Assembly (NCBI RefSeq): GCF_900094735.1
Contig: NZ_FMBM01000001.1
Span: forward strand, 1,324,501 to 1,388,500
Direction of reading: 5' to 3'
DNA from: Saliniramus fredricksonii
Lineage (GTDB): Bacteria; Pseudomonadota; Alphaproteobacteria; Rhizobiales; Beijerinckiaceae
Length of the DNA: 64,000 nt
Part shown: positions 55,736-64,000 of the stretch, piece by piece
Position numbering within the stretch: position 1 is the stretch's first letter
How the letters are laid out: every line of letters begins with the position of its first letter
Notes under the pieces: generated by a model
The model's database searches: none
Seen by the model: only the letters and a program-made list of their open reading frames with translations
Told to the model about the DNA's origin: nothing
Program-made: the position numbers and the translations under genes

Positions 55736-57289
55736 ATGCCTGCCCTGCTCGCCGCCGCGCCGCTGGCGCTGATCATCGCCCTGATGCTCGGTCTGCGCTG
55801 GCCGGCGGCGCGGGCGGGCCTGGCCGGGCTCGCGGTGGCGCTCGGCGTCGCCTATCTCGGTTTCGGTTACGGCGATGCGGTGCTCGGCGAGATCGGCCCC
55901 GCGCGGGCGGGGGTCTTCGCCTTTGCCGAGGCGGGATTCACGGCGGCGACGATCCTGTGGATCATCTTTCCCGCCTTGTGCGTCTACGAGATCCAGAAGC
56001 GCTCCGGCGCCTTCGACGTGATCCGCGCCGGGCTGGCTTCCGTCTCGACGGATCGCCGGGTGCAGGTCCTGCTGATCGCCTGGTTCTTTGCTCTTTTCAT
56101 GGAAGGCGCGGCGGGGTTCGGCACGCCGGTGGCGCTTGCGGCGCCCTTGCTGGTAAGCCTCGGATTCGCGCCGCTCAAGGCGGTGACGCTGGCGCTGATC
56201 GGCCATGCGGCGGGGGTGTCCTTCGGGGCGGTGGGGACGCCGATCGTCGCGCAGGCCGATCTCACCGGCATCTCCGCGCAGGCGATCGGGCAATGGACCG
56301 GGCTGATGCATCTGCTCGTCGGCGCCGTGCTCGTGGTGCTGCTGATGCGCGTCGCCGATGACGGGCGCTTCGTCATGCGCGACAGCGCGCTCGCGGCGCT
56401 GGCCGCGTTGTGCTTCCTCGCCCCCGCCGCGCTGATCGCCTTTGCCGTCGGGCCGGAATTGCCGACTTTCGCCGGCGCGGCGATCGGGGCCGTGATCTTC
56501 GTCTTCGCGCTCAAGCGCCTCGGGCTGGAGCGTGCTGACGAGGCGGCAGCGGATGATGGCGCAAAGAGGGCCGAAAGCGGGGGCGGAAATGCAAGCGAGC
56601 GGCCCGGCGCGAAGGCGCTGCTGCACGCGGCTGCGCCCTATCTCGTCATCGTCGGGCTGATCCTTGCAAGCCGCATGATCGTCCCCTTGACGGAGATGTT
56701 GCGGGCATTCAGCCTTGCCTGGAGCCTGCCTGGCGGGTTTTCCGGGCGGTTCGAATATCTCTACCACCCCGGCACCATGCTGATGACCGGCTTCATCCTC
56801 GGCGCATTGCTGCAAGGGCGCAGGCTCCACGACCTGCTCTCAGCCGCCGGTGCAGCCGCGCGGCGGCTCGCCCCCGTCGTCGTGGCGCTTTTGGCCATGC
56901 TCGCGATCTCGCGGCTGATGGTGCATGCGCAGATGATCGACACGCTGGCCGAGGCGGTTGCGCGCACCGGGCCGATCTGGCCGCTCTTCGCGGCGGGGGT
57001 GGGCGGACTGGGGACCTTCGTCACGGGTTCTGCCACGGCATCGAACATCCTGCTCAGCGAATTCCAGATGGCGAGCGCGCGCAGCCTCGATCTGCCGGCG
57101 GTGATCATGCTCGCGGCGCAATCCTTCGGCGCGGCTCTCGGCAACATGGCCTGCCCGCACAACATCATCGCCGGCGGCGCGACGGTGGGGCTGCGCGGAC
57201 GGGAGGGCGATGTGTTGCGTGCCACGCTGATGCCGGCGGTGGTCTATGCCGCGCTCGGCGGCGTCGTCACGTTGATCCTCGTCGGCTGA
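55736..57289 (+). CDS. L-lactate permease family transporter
   Basis: 517 residues and about 12-14 membrane spans. LctP-family landmarks: AAPLALIIALMLGLRWPAAR at the N-terminus, FMEGAAGFGTPVALAAPLLV, GHAAGVSFGAVGTPIVAQA, and GGLGTFVTGSATASNILLSE followed by LAAQSFGAALGNMACPHNII. It carries lactate or glycolate with protons. A soluble, charged loop (about 265-295) interrupts the middle. It stands alone, with no lactate dehydrogenase beside it. Confidence 0.92.
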   Translation: MPALLAAAPLALIIALMLGLRWPAARAGLAGLAVALGVAYLGFGYGDAVLGEIGPARAGVFAFAEAGFTAATILWIIFPALCVYEIQKRSGAFDVIRAGLASVSTDRRVQVLLIAWFFALFMEGAAGFGTPVALAAPLLVSLGFAPLKAVTLALIGHAAGVSFGAVGTPIVAQADLTGISAQAIGQWTGLMHLLVGAVLVVLLMRVADDGRFVMRDSALAALAALCFLAPAALIAFAVGPELPTFAGAAIGAVIFVFALKRLGLERADEAAADDGAKRAESGGGNASERPGAKALLHAAAPYLVIVGLILASRMIVPLTEMLRAFSLAWSLPGGFSGRFEYLYHPGTMLMTGFILGALLQGRRLHDLLSAAGAAARRLAPVVVALLAMLAISRLMVHAQMIDTLAEAVARTGPIWPLFAAGVGGLGTFVTGSATASNILLSEFQMASARSLDLPAVIMLAAQSFGAALGNMACPHNIIAGGATVGLRGREGDVLRATLMPAVVYAALGGVVTLILVG

Positions 57290-57649
57290 GGCGCTTTTCA
57301 GGAAGAAACCCATGTCGGTTCGCCGACAAAGCAGTTTACAATTATTATTGTATCAGGTAACCATAGATAGTCATGTGGTGTTGATTCAAAAGGCGCTCTG
57401 AAATGTGAAATCGGCCCGGCTTGAGCGCGTGTTTCGATTTGCAACATTTTTCGCTCTCCTGCCGCGCCACTTCCTGAAACAGCCTGGTGGCGAGATGCAG
57501 CCGCAAGTCTTGGTGGCGCTTATCCTGCCTGTTTCAAGAAATCGTTTCAGAATGTATGCCTCCATGCCTGCAATTGCGGTTTCGAAAATTCGAAGGTAAA
57601 CGGATTTTAACAAAATTCGACTATCGCTGTCTTTTGGAAGTTTTGGGTG
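57290..57649. other. AT-richer intergenic region after the lactate permease
   Basis: 360 bases without a convincing gene. A 75-codon minus-strand frame (57386-57613) has no recognisable motif. The words CTGAAACAG and CTGTTTCA occur about 50 bases apart and could pair. GC content is clearly lower than elsewhere in the window. Confidence 0.4.
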
Positions 57650-57678
57650 TTCACATTTGATTAACTATCAGAGATAAT
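57650..57678 (+). promoter_or_regulatory. Sigma-70-type promoter upstream of the HTH gene
   Basis: -35 TTCACA (57650-57655) and -10 GATAAT (57673-57678) with 17-bp spacing; each matches the consensus in 5 of 6 positions. It would give the downstream HTH gene a leader of about 240 bases. Confidence 0.6.
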
Positions 57679-57924
57679 AATCACCTTCGTTGCTCCCGCT
57701 ATTGATTCGGGGGAAACGTGGATGGTGGCGTCCGCATCGGGGTGCCGTGGCGATGCCGCGTCGGCTTCAGGACGGGTGGCGATCATCTTGAAGGGCTGAT
57801 ACCGGGGCTGTTTTGCATATCAGGGCCGGATGGCATGCGGGGCGAATGTCTTGCCGGAGCGGGTGTTCCGGTTCGGGGCATCAAATGGCTTGCCGGACGG
57901 TCACATTTTCGTGAGGAATTCGTG

Positions 57925-58491
57925 ATGCAACGTCGTTCTCTGTCGCCCGCCACGTCCGCCAAGCCGGTCAAGGAGCGGACATTGCCGATCGACAAGGATG
58001 TTTTCGCCGAGCGCCTCTGGAGCGCCATCAAGCGCAGTGGCCTTACCTACAAGGAAACCGCGCGGCGGGCACAGGAGCATCTGCCACCGGGGGCGCGTAT
58101 CAGCGATGTCAGCGTCTGGTCCTATGCCAAGGGCCGCAGCCTGCCGCGCCGGATGACTCATGTCGAAGCGCTGAGCAAGGTGCTCGGCATCGATACGGAT
58201 GAGCTCCTGACGACGCAGGCCCATTCCCATTCCCATTCCCATGTCCCGCGCGGCGCCGAGGCGGGCAACGACACGCAGGAGGTCCAGATCGAGGATCTCG
58301 GCGACGGGCGCGCCTTTCTGCGCATCGCCCAGCCGCTGCCCTGGCAGGTCGCCGTCGAGATCCTGCGGCTGGTGAAGGCGAGCCCGGATGATGCCGAGCC
58401 GCGCGCCGGCGCTCAGGACGGGCAGATTTCCGGAATCGATGGCGAGGCATTCCTCGACGACGCGCTGCCTGCCTCTCGCGAGGAAGAGTGA
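57925..58491 (+). CDS. XRE-like helix-turn-helix protein with a His-Ser repeat
   Basis: 188 residues from the ATG at 57925 (GAGGAA 6 bases upstream; the longer upstream frame looks non-coding). Residues about 30-100 form an XRE-like HTH: VFAERLWSAIKRSGLTYKET, ARRAQEHLPPG, RISDVSVWSYAKGRSLPRRM and EALSKVLGIDTDELL. Then comes HSHSHSHV, encoded by four near-perfect tandem hexamers CATTCC, then a C-terminal part with LGDGRAFLRIAQPLPWQVAV. The His run might bind metal or be a slippage-prone spacer. Regulatory target unknown. Confidence 0.65.
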   Translation: MQRRSLSPATSAKPVKERTLPIDKDVFAERLWSAIKRSGLTYKETARRAQEHLPPGARISDVSVWSYAKGRSLPRRMTHVEALSKVLGIDTDELLTTQAHSHSHSHVPRGAEAGNDTQEVQIEDLGDGRAFLRIAQPLPWQVAVEILRLVKASPDDAEPRAGAQDGQISGIDGEAFLDDALPASREEE

Positions 58492-58754
58492 AGGCGCGGC
58501 CTGTGATTCCTGCCGGTCGGTAAGGCTTTTACGCGCCATCGCGCCCGGCGTTGCGGGCCCGGGGCATTGGATCGCCGCCTCCCGGTTTGAAACAATTGTC
58601 CACATTGTATTGCCGCGCGGCGGATTTGCAGGAATCCGGATCGAACCCTGCCGCTTTCTCGACATTGTCATGGCGAAGCTGCGCGCTTCTGCGGCGGCAG
58701 CGCGGCGATGATTCGGGTTCATCGCCGTGTCAGCTCTGACGAGTCGAGGTATTC

Positions 58755-59681
58755 ATGACACTCACGAGACGTTTCCGTCTTGCCCCCGGTTTCGCCCGCC
58801 TGATCGGGCGGGAGCGGCCCGCCATGCCTGTTGTCGAAGGGCATTTTCCGGATCAGTCGGACAGGCGCTCCTTTCTGCGGCTCGAGGGGGAGGCCTGCAC
58901 GCTGATATTGCAGGATCTGCTGCCCGATGGCGGGGTTTCCGAAGAGCGCACGGAGGTATCGCGGGCACAGGGCGAGGTGCTGATGGATGTCTGCGCCGGA
59001 CGCGTCGTCTATGAGCGCATGCCCTTCGAGGGTGGCGGTGGCCTCGATATCGAGATCCTGCGCTTCGTCTCACCGCTTCCCTGCGCGTTCATCCTGTTGC
59101 ACTTCGCCGATTCGATGCAGGCTGGCGGCTTTCGCCCCCCATTATGGTTCGGGAACGAACTGGGTGATGAGGAAACCTGCGAACCGCGCCAGGTGGCGCT
59201 CGGGCGCAAACCTGCGGCGCATGACGGCGCGATCCAGAATGCTGCGCTCGAATCGCTGCTCGATCATCTCGAGACCCGTTCCGGACGCCATGGATCCGGA
59301 CATCAAGGCTCCGGACGCGGGATCAGTGATCTGACGAATCAGGTGCCGGCGCAGTTGCATGCGCAAGCGACGCACAAGCCAGCAGCACAAAGTGCATCCC
59401 TCCCGCAGAACGGATCGGCGGCGGGCAATCGGGCAGCGGCTGCGCCCGAAGCCGCTGCCCGACCGGCTCCGTCGGCGTCCAGGCAGAATCCCGCCGCGCA
59501 GGGCGCGTCCGCACCGCGTCAGAATCAGACCGTGCGTCCGCGCACCACGCCGGCAACGGCCGCGCCCGCGCCGAGCCGTCCGCAGCAGGGCGATCCCGGC
59601 GACGATCAGGACCAGATTTTCGATGATGGCGCCGGCAAACCGGCTGCGTCCGAACCACGCACTGCCGGGCGTTCAGGATAG
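58755..59681 (+). CDS. CYTH-like N-terminal domain with long disordered tail
   Basis: 308 residues from the ATG at 58755 (GAGG 5 bases upstream). The first about 110 residues (RRFRLAPGFARLIGRER, VVEGHFPDQSDRRSFLRLEG, CTLILQDLLPDGGVSEERTE) have the strand order and Arg/Glu pattern of CYTH/triphosphate-tunnel proteins. The canonical ExExK start is absent, so I regard it as a distant or degenerate member. From about 150 on the chain is Gln/Ala/Pro/Arg-rich and almost certainly disordered. No function can be given. Confidence 0.6.
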   Translation: MTLTRRFRLAPGFARLIGRERPAMPVVEGHFPDQSDRRSFLRLEGEACTLILQDLLPDGGVSEERTEVSRAQGEVLMDVCAGRVVYERMPFEGGGGLDIEILRFVSPLPCAFILLHFADSMQAGGFRPPLWFGNELGDEETCEPRQVALGRKPAAHDGAIQNAALESLLDHLETRSGRHGSGHQGSGRGISDLTNQVPAQLHAQATHKPAAQSASLPQNGSAAGNRAAAAPEAAARPAPSASRQNPAAQGASAPRQNQTVRPRTTPATAAPAPSRPQQGDPGDDQDQIFDDGAGKPAASEPRTAGRSG

Positions 59682-59715
59682 AGCGCGTTGCGACCTGACG
59701 GAGTCGGGCCGGGTG
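59680..59715. repeat. 36-bp dispersed repeat, copy 2
   Basis: 32/36 identical to 27813-27848. It starts at the last base of the preceding stop codon and includes CGACCTGACGGAGTC. Probably a member of a genome-wide intergenic repeat family. Confidence 0.65.
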
Positions 59716-59880
59716 ACGGAACCCGTCGTGCCCGGCCATGCCCGCTGATCGGCCCGTATGCGCGGAATTTGGGCGCGATTGCCCATGAAATGCGCGCGAC
59801 ATCGCGCGCCGGGTCGCTAGGGTAGCAATGTGGTCCGCAGACGATATTTCGCTCGGGATGCGACCTGCCAGAGGGAAAGA

Positions 59881-59934
59881 GGCGCCGTCGGCGCGTATGG
59901 GAAATCAGCTTTCGCATACGCGCCGAGCGGCGCC
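59881..59934. terminator. Large hairpin downstream of the FrnE-like gene
   Basis: GGCGCCG-T-CGGCGCGTATG (59881-59899) pairs with CATACGCGCCG-AG-CGGCGCC (59915-59934): an 18-bp stem with one small internal bulge and a 15-base loop. On the minus strand it starts 20 bases past the FrnE-like stop and is followed by TCTTTCCC, a modest U-rich stretch. It may also serve the plus-strand CYTH-like gene. Confidence 0.6.
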
Positions 59935-59953
59935 CGCTGGCTTTGCCTGCGGA

Positions 59954-60601
59954 TCAGCCGGCGGGGTCTTCTTCCGATTGCAGCTTCTCGAAGAATTCCA
60001 GCCAGGCTTCCTTGGGCTGGGCGCCGGAGACGGCGTATTTTTCGTTGATGATGAAGAACGGAACACCCGTCACGCCGACTTCCGCCGCGCGGCTCTCCAT
60101 CGTCGCCACCGCATCCGAGATCGCCTCGCTGCGGATGACCTCGCCCGCGAGTTCGGGATCGAGGCCGATCTGTTCGCCGATATTGATCAGCACCTGCGGA
60201 TCGCCCACATCGGCGCCTTCCTCGAAATAGGCGCGAAACAGTGCCTCGGTGAGATCGTCGCCGAGACCCGTATCGGAGGCCTGCGCCACCAGCATGTGGG
60301 CGCGGCGGGTATTGGGTGTGTGCACCAGCTTCTCGAAGGCGAAATGCACACCCTCCGCATCGCCGCGCTGTTTCATCTCGGCATCGAGCTCGGCGCCCTT
60401 CTCCTCACCGAATTTCTGAGCGCGGTAATCAGCGCGCGGCATGCCCTCCTCGGGCATGTCCGGGTTGAGCTCGAAGGGCAGCCAGGAGACGGTCGCTGCG
60501 ACGCCGCTTTCCTCCAGAGCGCTCTCCAGACGTCGCTTGCCCAGATAGCACCAGGGGCAGATGACGTCTGAGATCACGGTGATGCGCAGGGGCTCGGACA
60601 T
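59954..60601 (-). CDS. DsbA-family oxidoreductase, FrnE-like
   Basis: 215 residues, no signal peptide, so cytoplasmic. Thioredoxin-fold active site Cys15-Pro-Trp-Cys18 (SDVICPWCYLGKRRLE). The inserted helical domain (EMKQRGDAEGVHFAFEKLVH, TPNTRRAHMLVAQA) and the cis-Pro loop TGVPFFIINEKYAVSGAQP match the FrnE/2-hydroxychromene-isomerase-like DsbA group. Such proteins reduce or isomerise thiol compounds in oxidative stress. It lies 39 bases downstream of the IlvD-type gene on the other side and is oriented with it (minus). Confidence 0.92.
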   Translation of the reverse strand: MSEPLRITVISDVICPWCYLGKRRLESALEESGVAATVSWLPFELNPDMPEEGMPRADYRAQKFGEEKGAELDAEMKQRGDAEGVHFAFEKLVHTPNTRRAHMLVAQASDTGLGDDLTEALFRAYFEEGADVGDPQVLINIGEQIGLDPELAGEVIRSEAISDAVATMESRAAEVGVTGVPFFIINEKYAVSGAQPKEAWLEFFEKLQSEEDPAG

Positions 60602-60640
60602 GCTTTTCGCTCCTTCCTCCGCATCCGGCAGAGGTGTTCG

Positions 60641-62404
<1,764 letters not shown>

Positions 62405-62540
62405 GATCGTCTTCCTCCGGGAAATGCGCGAGCAGGATGATGGCGGCTCACGCTGTTTTTCCGGAGGGTGCGCGGCGGCATCTGAACGCGCAAGGCGCAG
62501 GCACGCAAACCCGTCTTCCGGATTCACGCCGATGCCGGTG

Positions 62541-62759
62541 TCATCTTCCGAGGGTAAAGACCACGATGATCGCGAGGATGGTCGGCGTCAACAGCAATGC
62601 GGGGATGATGATCGCGGCATAGCCGAAGATCATCACTGCCAGCGCCCAGAGCACAAGCAGGTTCACCACGAAGAGAATGCGCGAAAGCGTATCGCCATGA
62701 ACGGCATCGCGCAGGAGCCAGCCGAAGATCGGGATCCAGTAGAGGGCGCGCAGGACCAT
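62541..62759 (-). CDS. Small two-span membrane protein
   Basis: 72 residues from the ATG at 62759 (CGGAG about 9 bases upstream; an in-frame ATG at 62807 is possible). Starts MVLRALYWIPIFGWLLRDA, then two hydrophobic spans (LFVVNLLVLWALAVMIFGYA and IIIPALLLTPTILAIIVVFT). Unknown function; the short WxPxFGWLLRD start is seen in conserved hypothetical proteins of this bacterial group. Confidence 0.6.
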   Translation of the reverse strand: MVLRALYWIPIFGWLLRDAVHGDTLSRILFVVNLLVLWALAVMIFGYAAIIIPALLLTPTILAIIVVFTLGR

Positions 62760-62895
62760 GGGGGATAACTCCGTTCGCAGGATGACGTTTGTCCATATCT
62801 GGCGCACACGCCTAGCGCGCGCCTGCCCGCGAAGCCGAGGTGACGAAAGGTCGCTGCGTAGTCGTCCTTAAGCGCTTCGAACGGCACCGGCGGCC

Positions 62896-63891
62896 TCACG
62901 CCGCCAGCGCGGCGTGTTCCTGCGCAGTGATCTCGAAGGAGCGTAGCCGCGCCGCCTGGTCGAAGATCTGCGCGGTCACCATGATCTCGTCGGCACCGGT
63001 GCGGGCGATGAAGGCGTCGATGCCCGCGCGGACGGTCTCCGGTCCGCCGCAGACGGTGCCGGGCGCGAGACCGTCGAGCAGGGCGCGCTCGGCGGGGCCG
63101 AGACCGGCTTCGTAATCGTCAACGGGCGGGGGAAGGGGCCCCGGGCGCCCGTAGCGCAGGGCCACGAAAGCCTGCTGGCGCGATGACATCAGATAACGCG
63201 CCGTCGCGTCATCGTCGGCGGCGAAGACGTTCAGTCCGAGCATCACATGGGGCTTCGCGAGATGGCGCGAGGGTTGGAAGCGGTCGCGATAGACCCTGAT
63301 CGCGTCCATCATCTGGGCGGGCGCGAAATGCGATGCGAAGGCATAGGGCAGGCCGAGCATCGCCGCGAGCTGCGCGCCGAACAGGCTCGATCCGAGGATC
63401 CAGACAGGCACGTCGAGACCCGCACCGGGAATGGCCCGGACCTTCTGGCCGGGCTGCAGCGCGTCGAAATAATGCATCAGCTCGACGACATCGTCGGGGA
63501 ATTGATACGCGTCCCCGCTGAGATGGCGGCGCAGCGCCTGTGCCGTCGCCTGATCGGTGCCCGGTGCGCGCCCGAGGCCCAGATCGATGCGACCGGGAAA
63601 CAGGCTGGCCAGCGTGCCGAACTGCTCGGCCACCACGAGGGGCGCGTGGTTCGGCAGCATGATCCCGCCGGCGCCGACGCGTATGGTGCGCGTCGCACGG
63701 GCAATGTCGGCGATCACGATCGCCGTCGCGGCACTGGCGATGCCCGGCATGTTGTGGTGCTCGGCCAGCCAGTAACGCTGATAGCCGAGCGCCTCGGCAT
63801 GGATGGCGAGCTCGCGGGTCCGCGCCAGCGCCGTGCCGGCATCCTCGCCTTGGCTGATCGGGGCGAGATCGAGAACCGACAGACGGGTCAT
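62896..63891 (-). CDS. Luciferase-like (LLM class) flavin-dependent monooxygenase
   Basis: 331 residues from the ATG at 63891 (GGGAG upstream). TIM-barrel luciferase-like fold: [80 protein letters not shown]. These blocks place it in the MsnO8-type group of LLM oxidoreductases that use reduced FMN supplied by a partner. Substrate unknown. No flavin reductase is adjacent; the 109 bases to the window end hold nothing I can name. Confidence 0.9.
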   Translation of the reverse strand: MTRLSVLDLAPISQGEDAGTALARTRELAIHAEALGYQRYWLAEHHNMPGIASAATAIVIADIARATRTIRVGAGGIMLPNHAPLVVAEQFGTLASLFPGRIDLGLGRAPGTDQATAQALRRHLSGDAYQFPDDVVELMHYFDALQPGQKVRAIPGAGLDVPVWILGSSLFGAQLAAMLGLPYAFASHFAPAQMMDAIRVYRDRFQPSRHLAKPHVMLGLNVFAADDDATARYLMSSRQQAFVALRYGRPGPLPPPVDDYEAGLGPAERALLDGLAPGTVCGGPETVRAGIDAFIARTGADEIMVTAQIFDQAARLRSFEITAQEHAALAA

Positions 63892-64000
63892 GCGCGCATC
63901 TCCCTCTGGCTGACGCTTTTGCCGAGTGTGCATCTGCACGAGCGGGATGGCAAAGGGCATTGCCGCAATCGCCTTTTGGACGGGCCCAGCGCATGTGGCC

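Noticed and set aside
57386-57613. 75-codon minus-strand gene after the lactate permease
   Set aside because: No ribosome-binding site, no recognisable motif and unusual composition; treated as non-coding.

Overview
The window is a high-GC (about 65% by eye), densely coded stretch of chromosome from an alphaproteobacterium. It is most likely a Hyphomicrobiales (Rhizobiales) member of the Methylobacteriaceae/Salinarimonadaceae type. The reasons are a Porin_2 (Omp2/RopA-like) porin, a plsX-fabH pair, phaA-phaB, a PdhS/PleC/DivJ-like histidine kinase, several GntR/Lrp-controlled uptake operons, and C/G-rich intergenic palindromes typical of this group. A complete proVWX osmoprotectant importer with an acidic binding protein suggests a salt-tolerant organism. 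No rRNA, tRNA or CRISPR array was seen.

Layout. 1-5.4 kb: uracil-DNA glycosylase fragment, glutathione S-transferase, nuclease-like protein, histidine kinase, and an XRE regulator with a SulP anion transporter. 5.6-13.9 kb: TadG-like VWA protein, plsX-fabH, phaA, phaB (acetyl-CoA to 3-hydroxybutyryl-CoA), a long non-coding leader and a porin with a textbook terminator. 14-19.3 kb: an accessory patch with an IS110-type insertion sequence, a DUF559 nuclease-like gene, three tandem copies of a 179-bp palindrome-rich unit, and a single-chain restriction-modification enzyme whose target-recognition part is AT-richer than the rest. 19.6-26.6 kb: moaA, cysK behind a leader able to form two competing structures, a class II aldolase-like protein and proVWX.

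26.7-36.3 kb, minus strand: a GntR regulator followed by dppDFABC, a cytoplasmic gamma-glutamyltransferase-like enzyme, DUF1028 and a YrhK-like protein. This reads as an import-and-cleave unit for gamma-glutamyl or other small peptides. 36.5-46.3 kb, minus strand: a tight eight-gene operon with a regulator built from a winged-helix domain fused to an ABC solute-binding protein, an SDR, an M24 hydrolase with an altered metal site, E1alpha, E1beta, a lipoyl-bearing E2, an aldehyde dehydrogenase and a separate E2 catalytic protein. Divergent from it (46.5-51.3 kb) lies a ribose-type ABC importer, with a perfect 10-bp inverted repeat between them. Together these look like one regulated uptake and catabolic system for an unidentified small molecule. 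This is the best candidate in the window for something undescribed.

51.3-57.3 kb: Na/Pi symporter, DUF502 membrane protein, APC transporter with a divergent Lrp regulator, and a lactate permease. The 3' end of the DUF502 gene is repeated (56/58 bp) after the lrp gene, so the APC-lrp pair is bracketed by direct repeats. 57.6-64 kb: an HTH protein, a CYTH-like protein with a disordered tail, a FrnE-like DsbA protein, an IlvD/Edd sugar-acid dehydratase, a small membrane protein and a luciferase-like monooxygenase.
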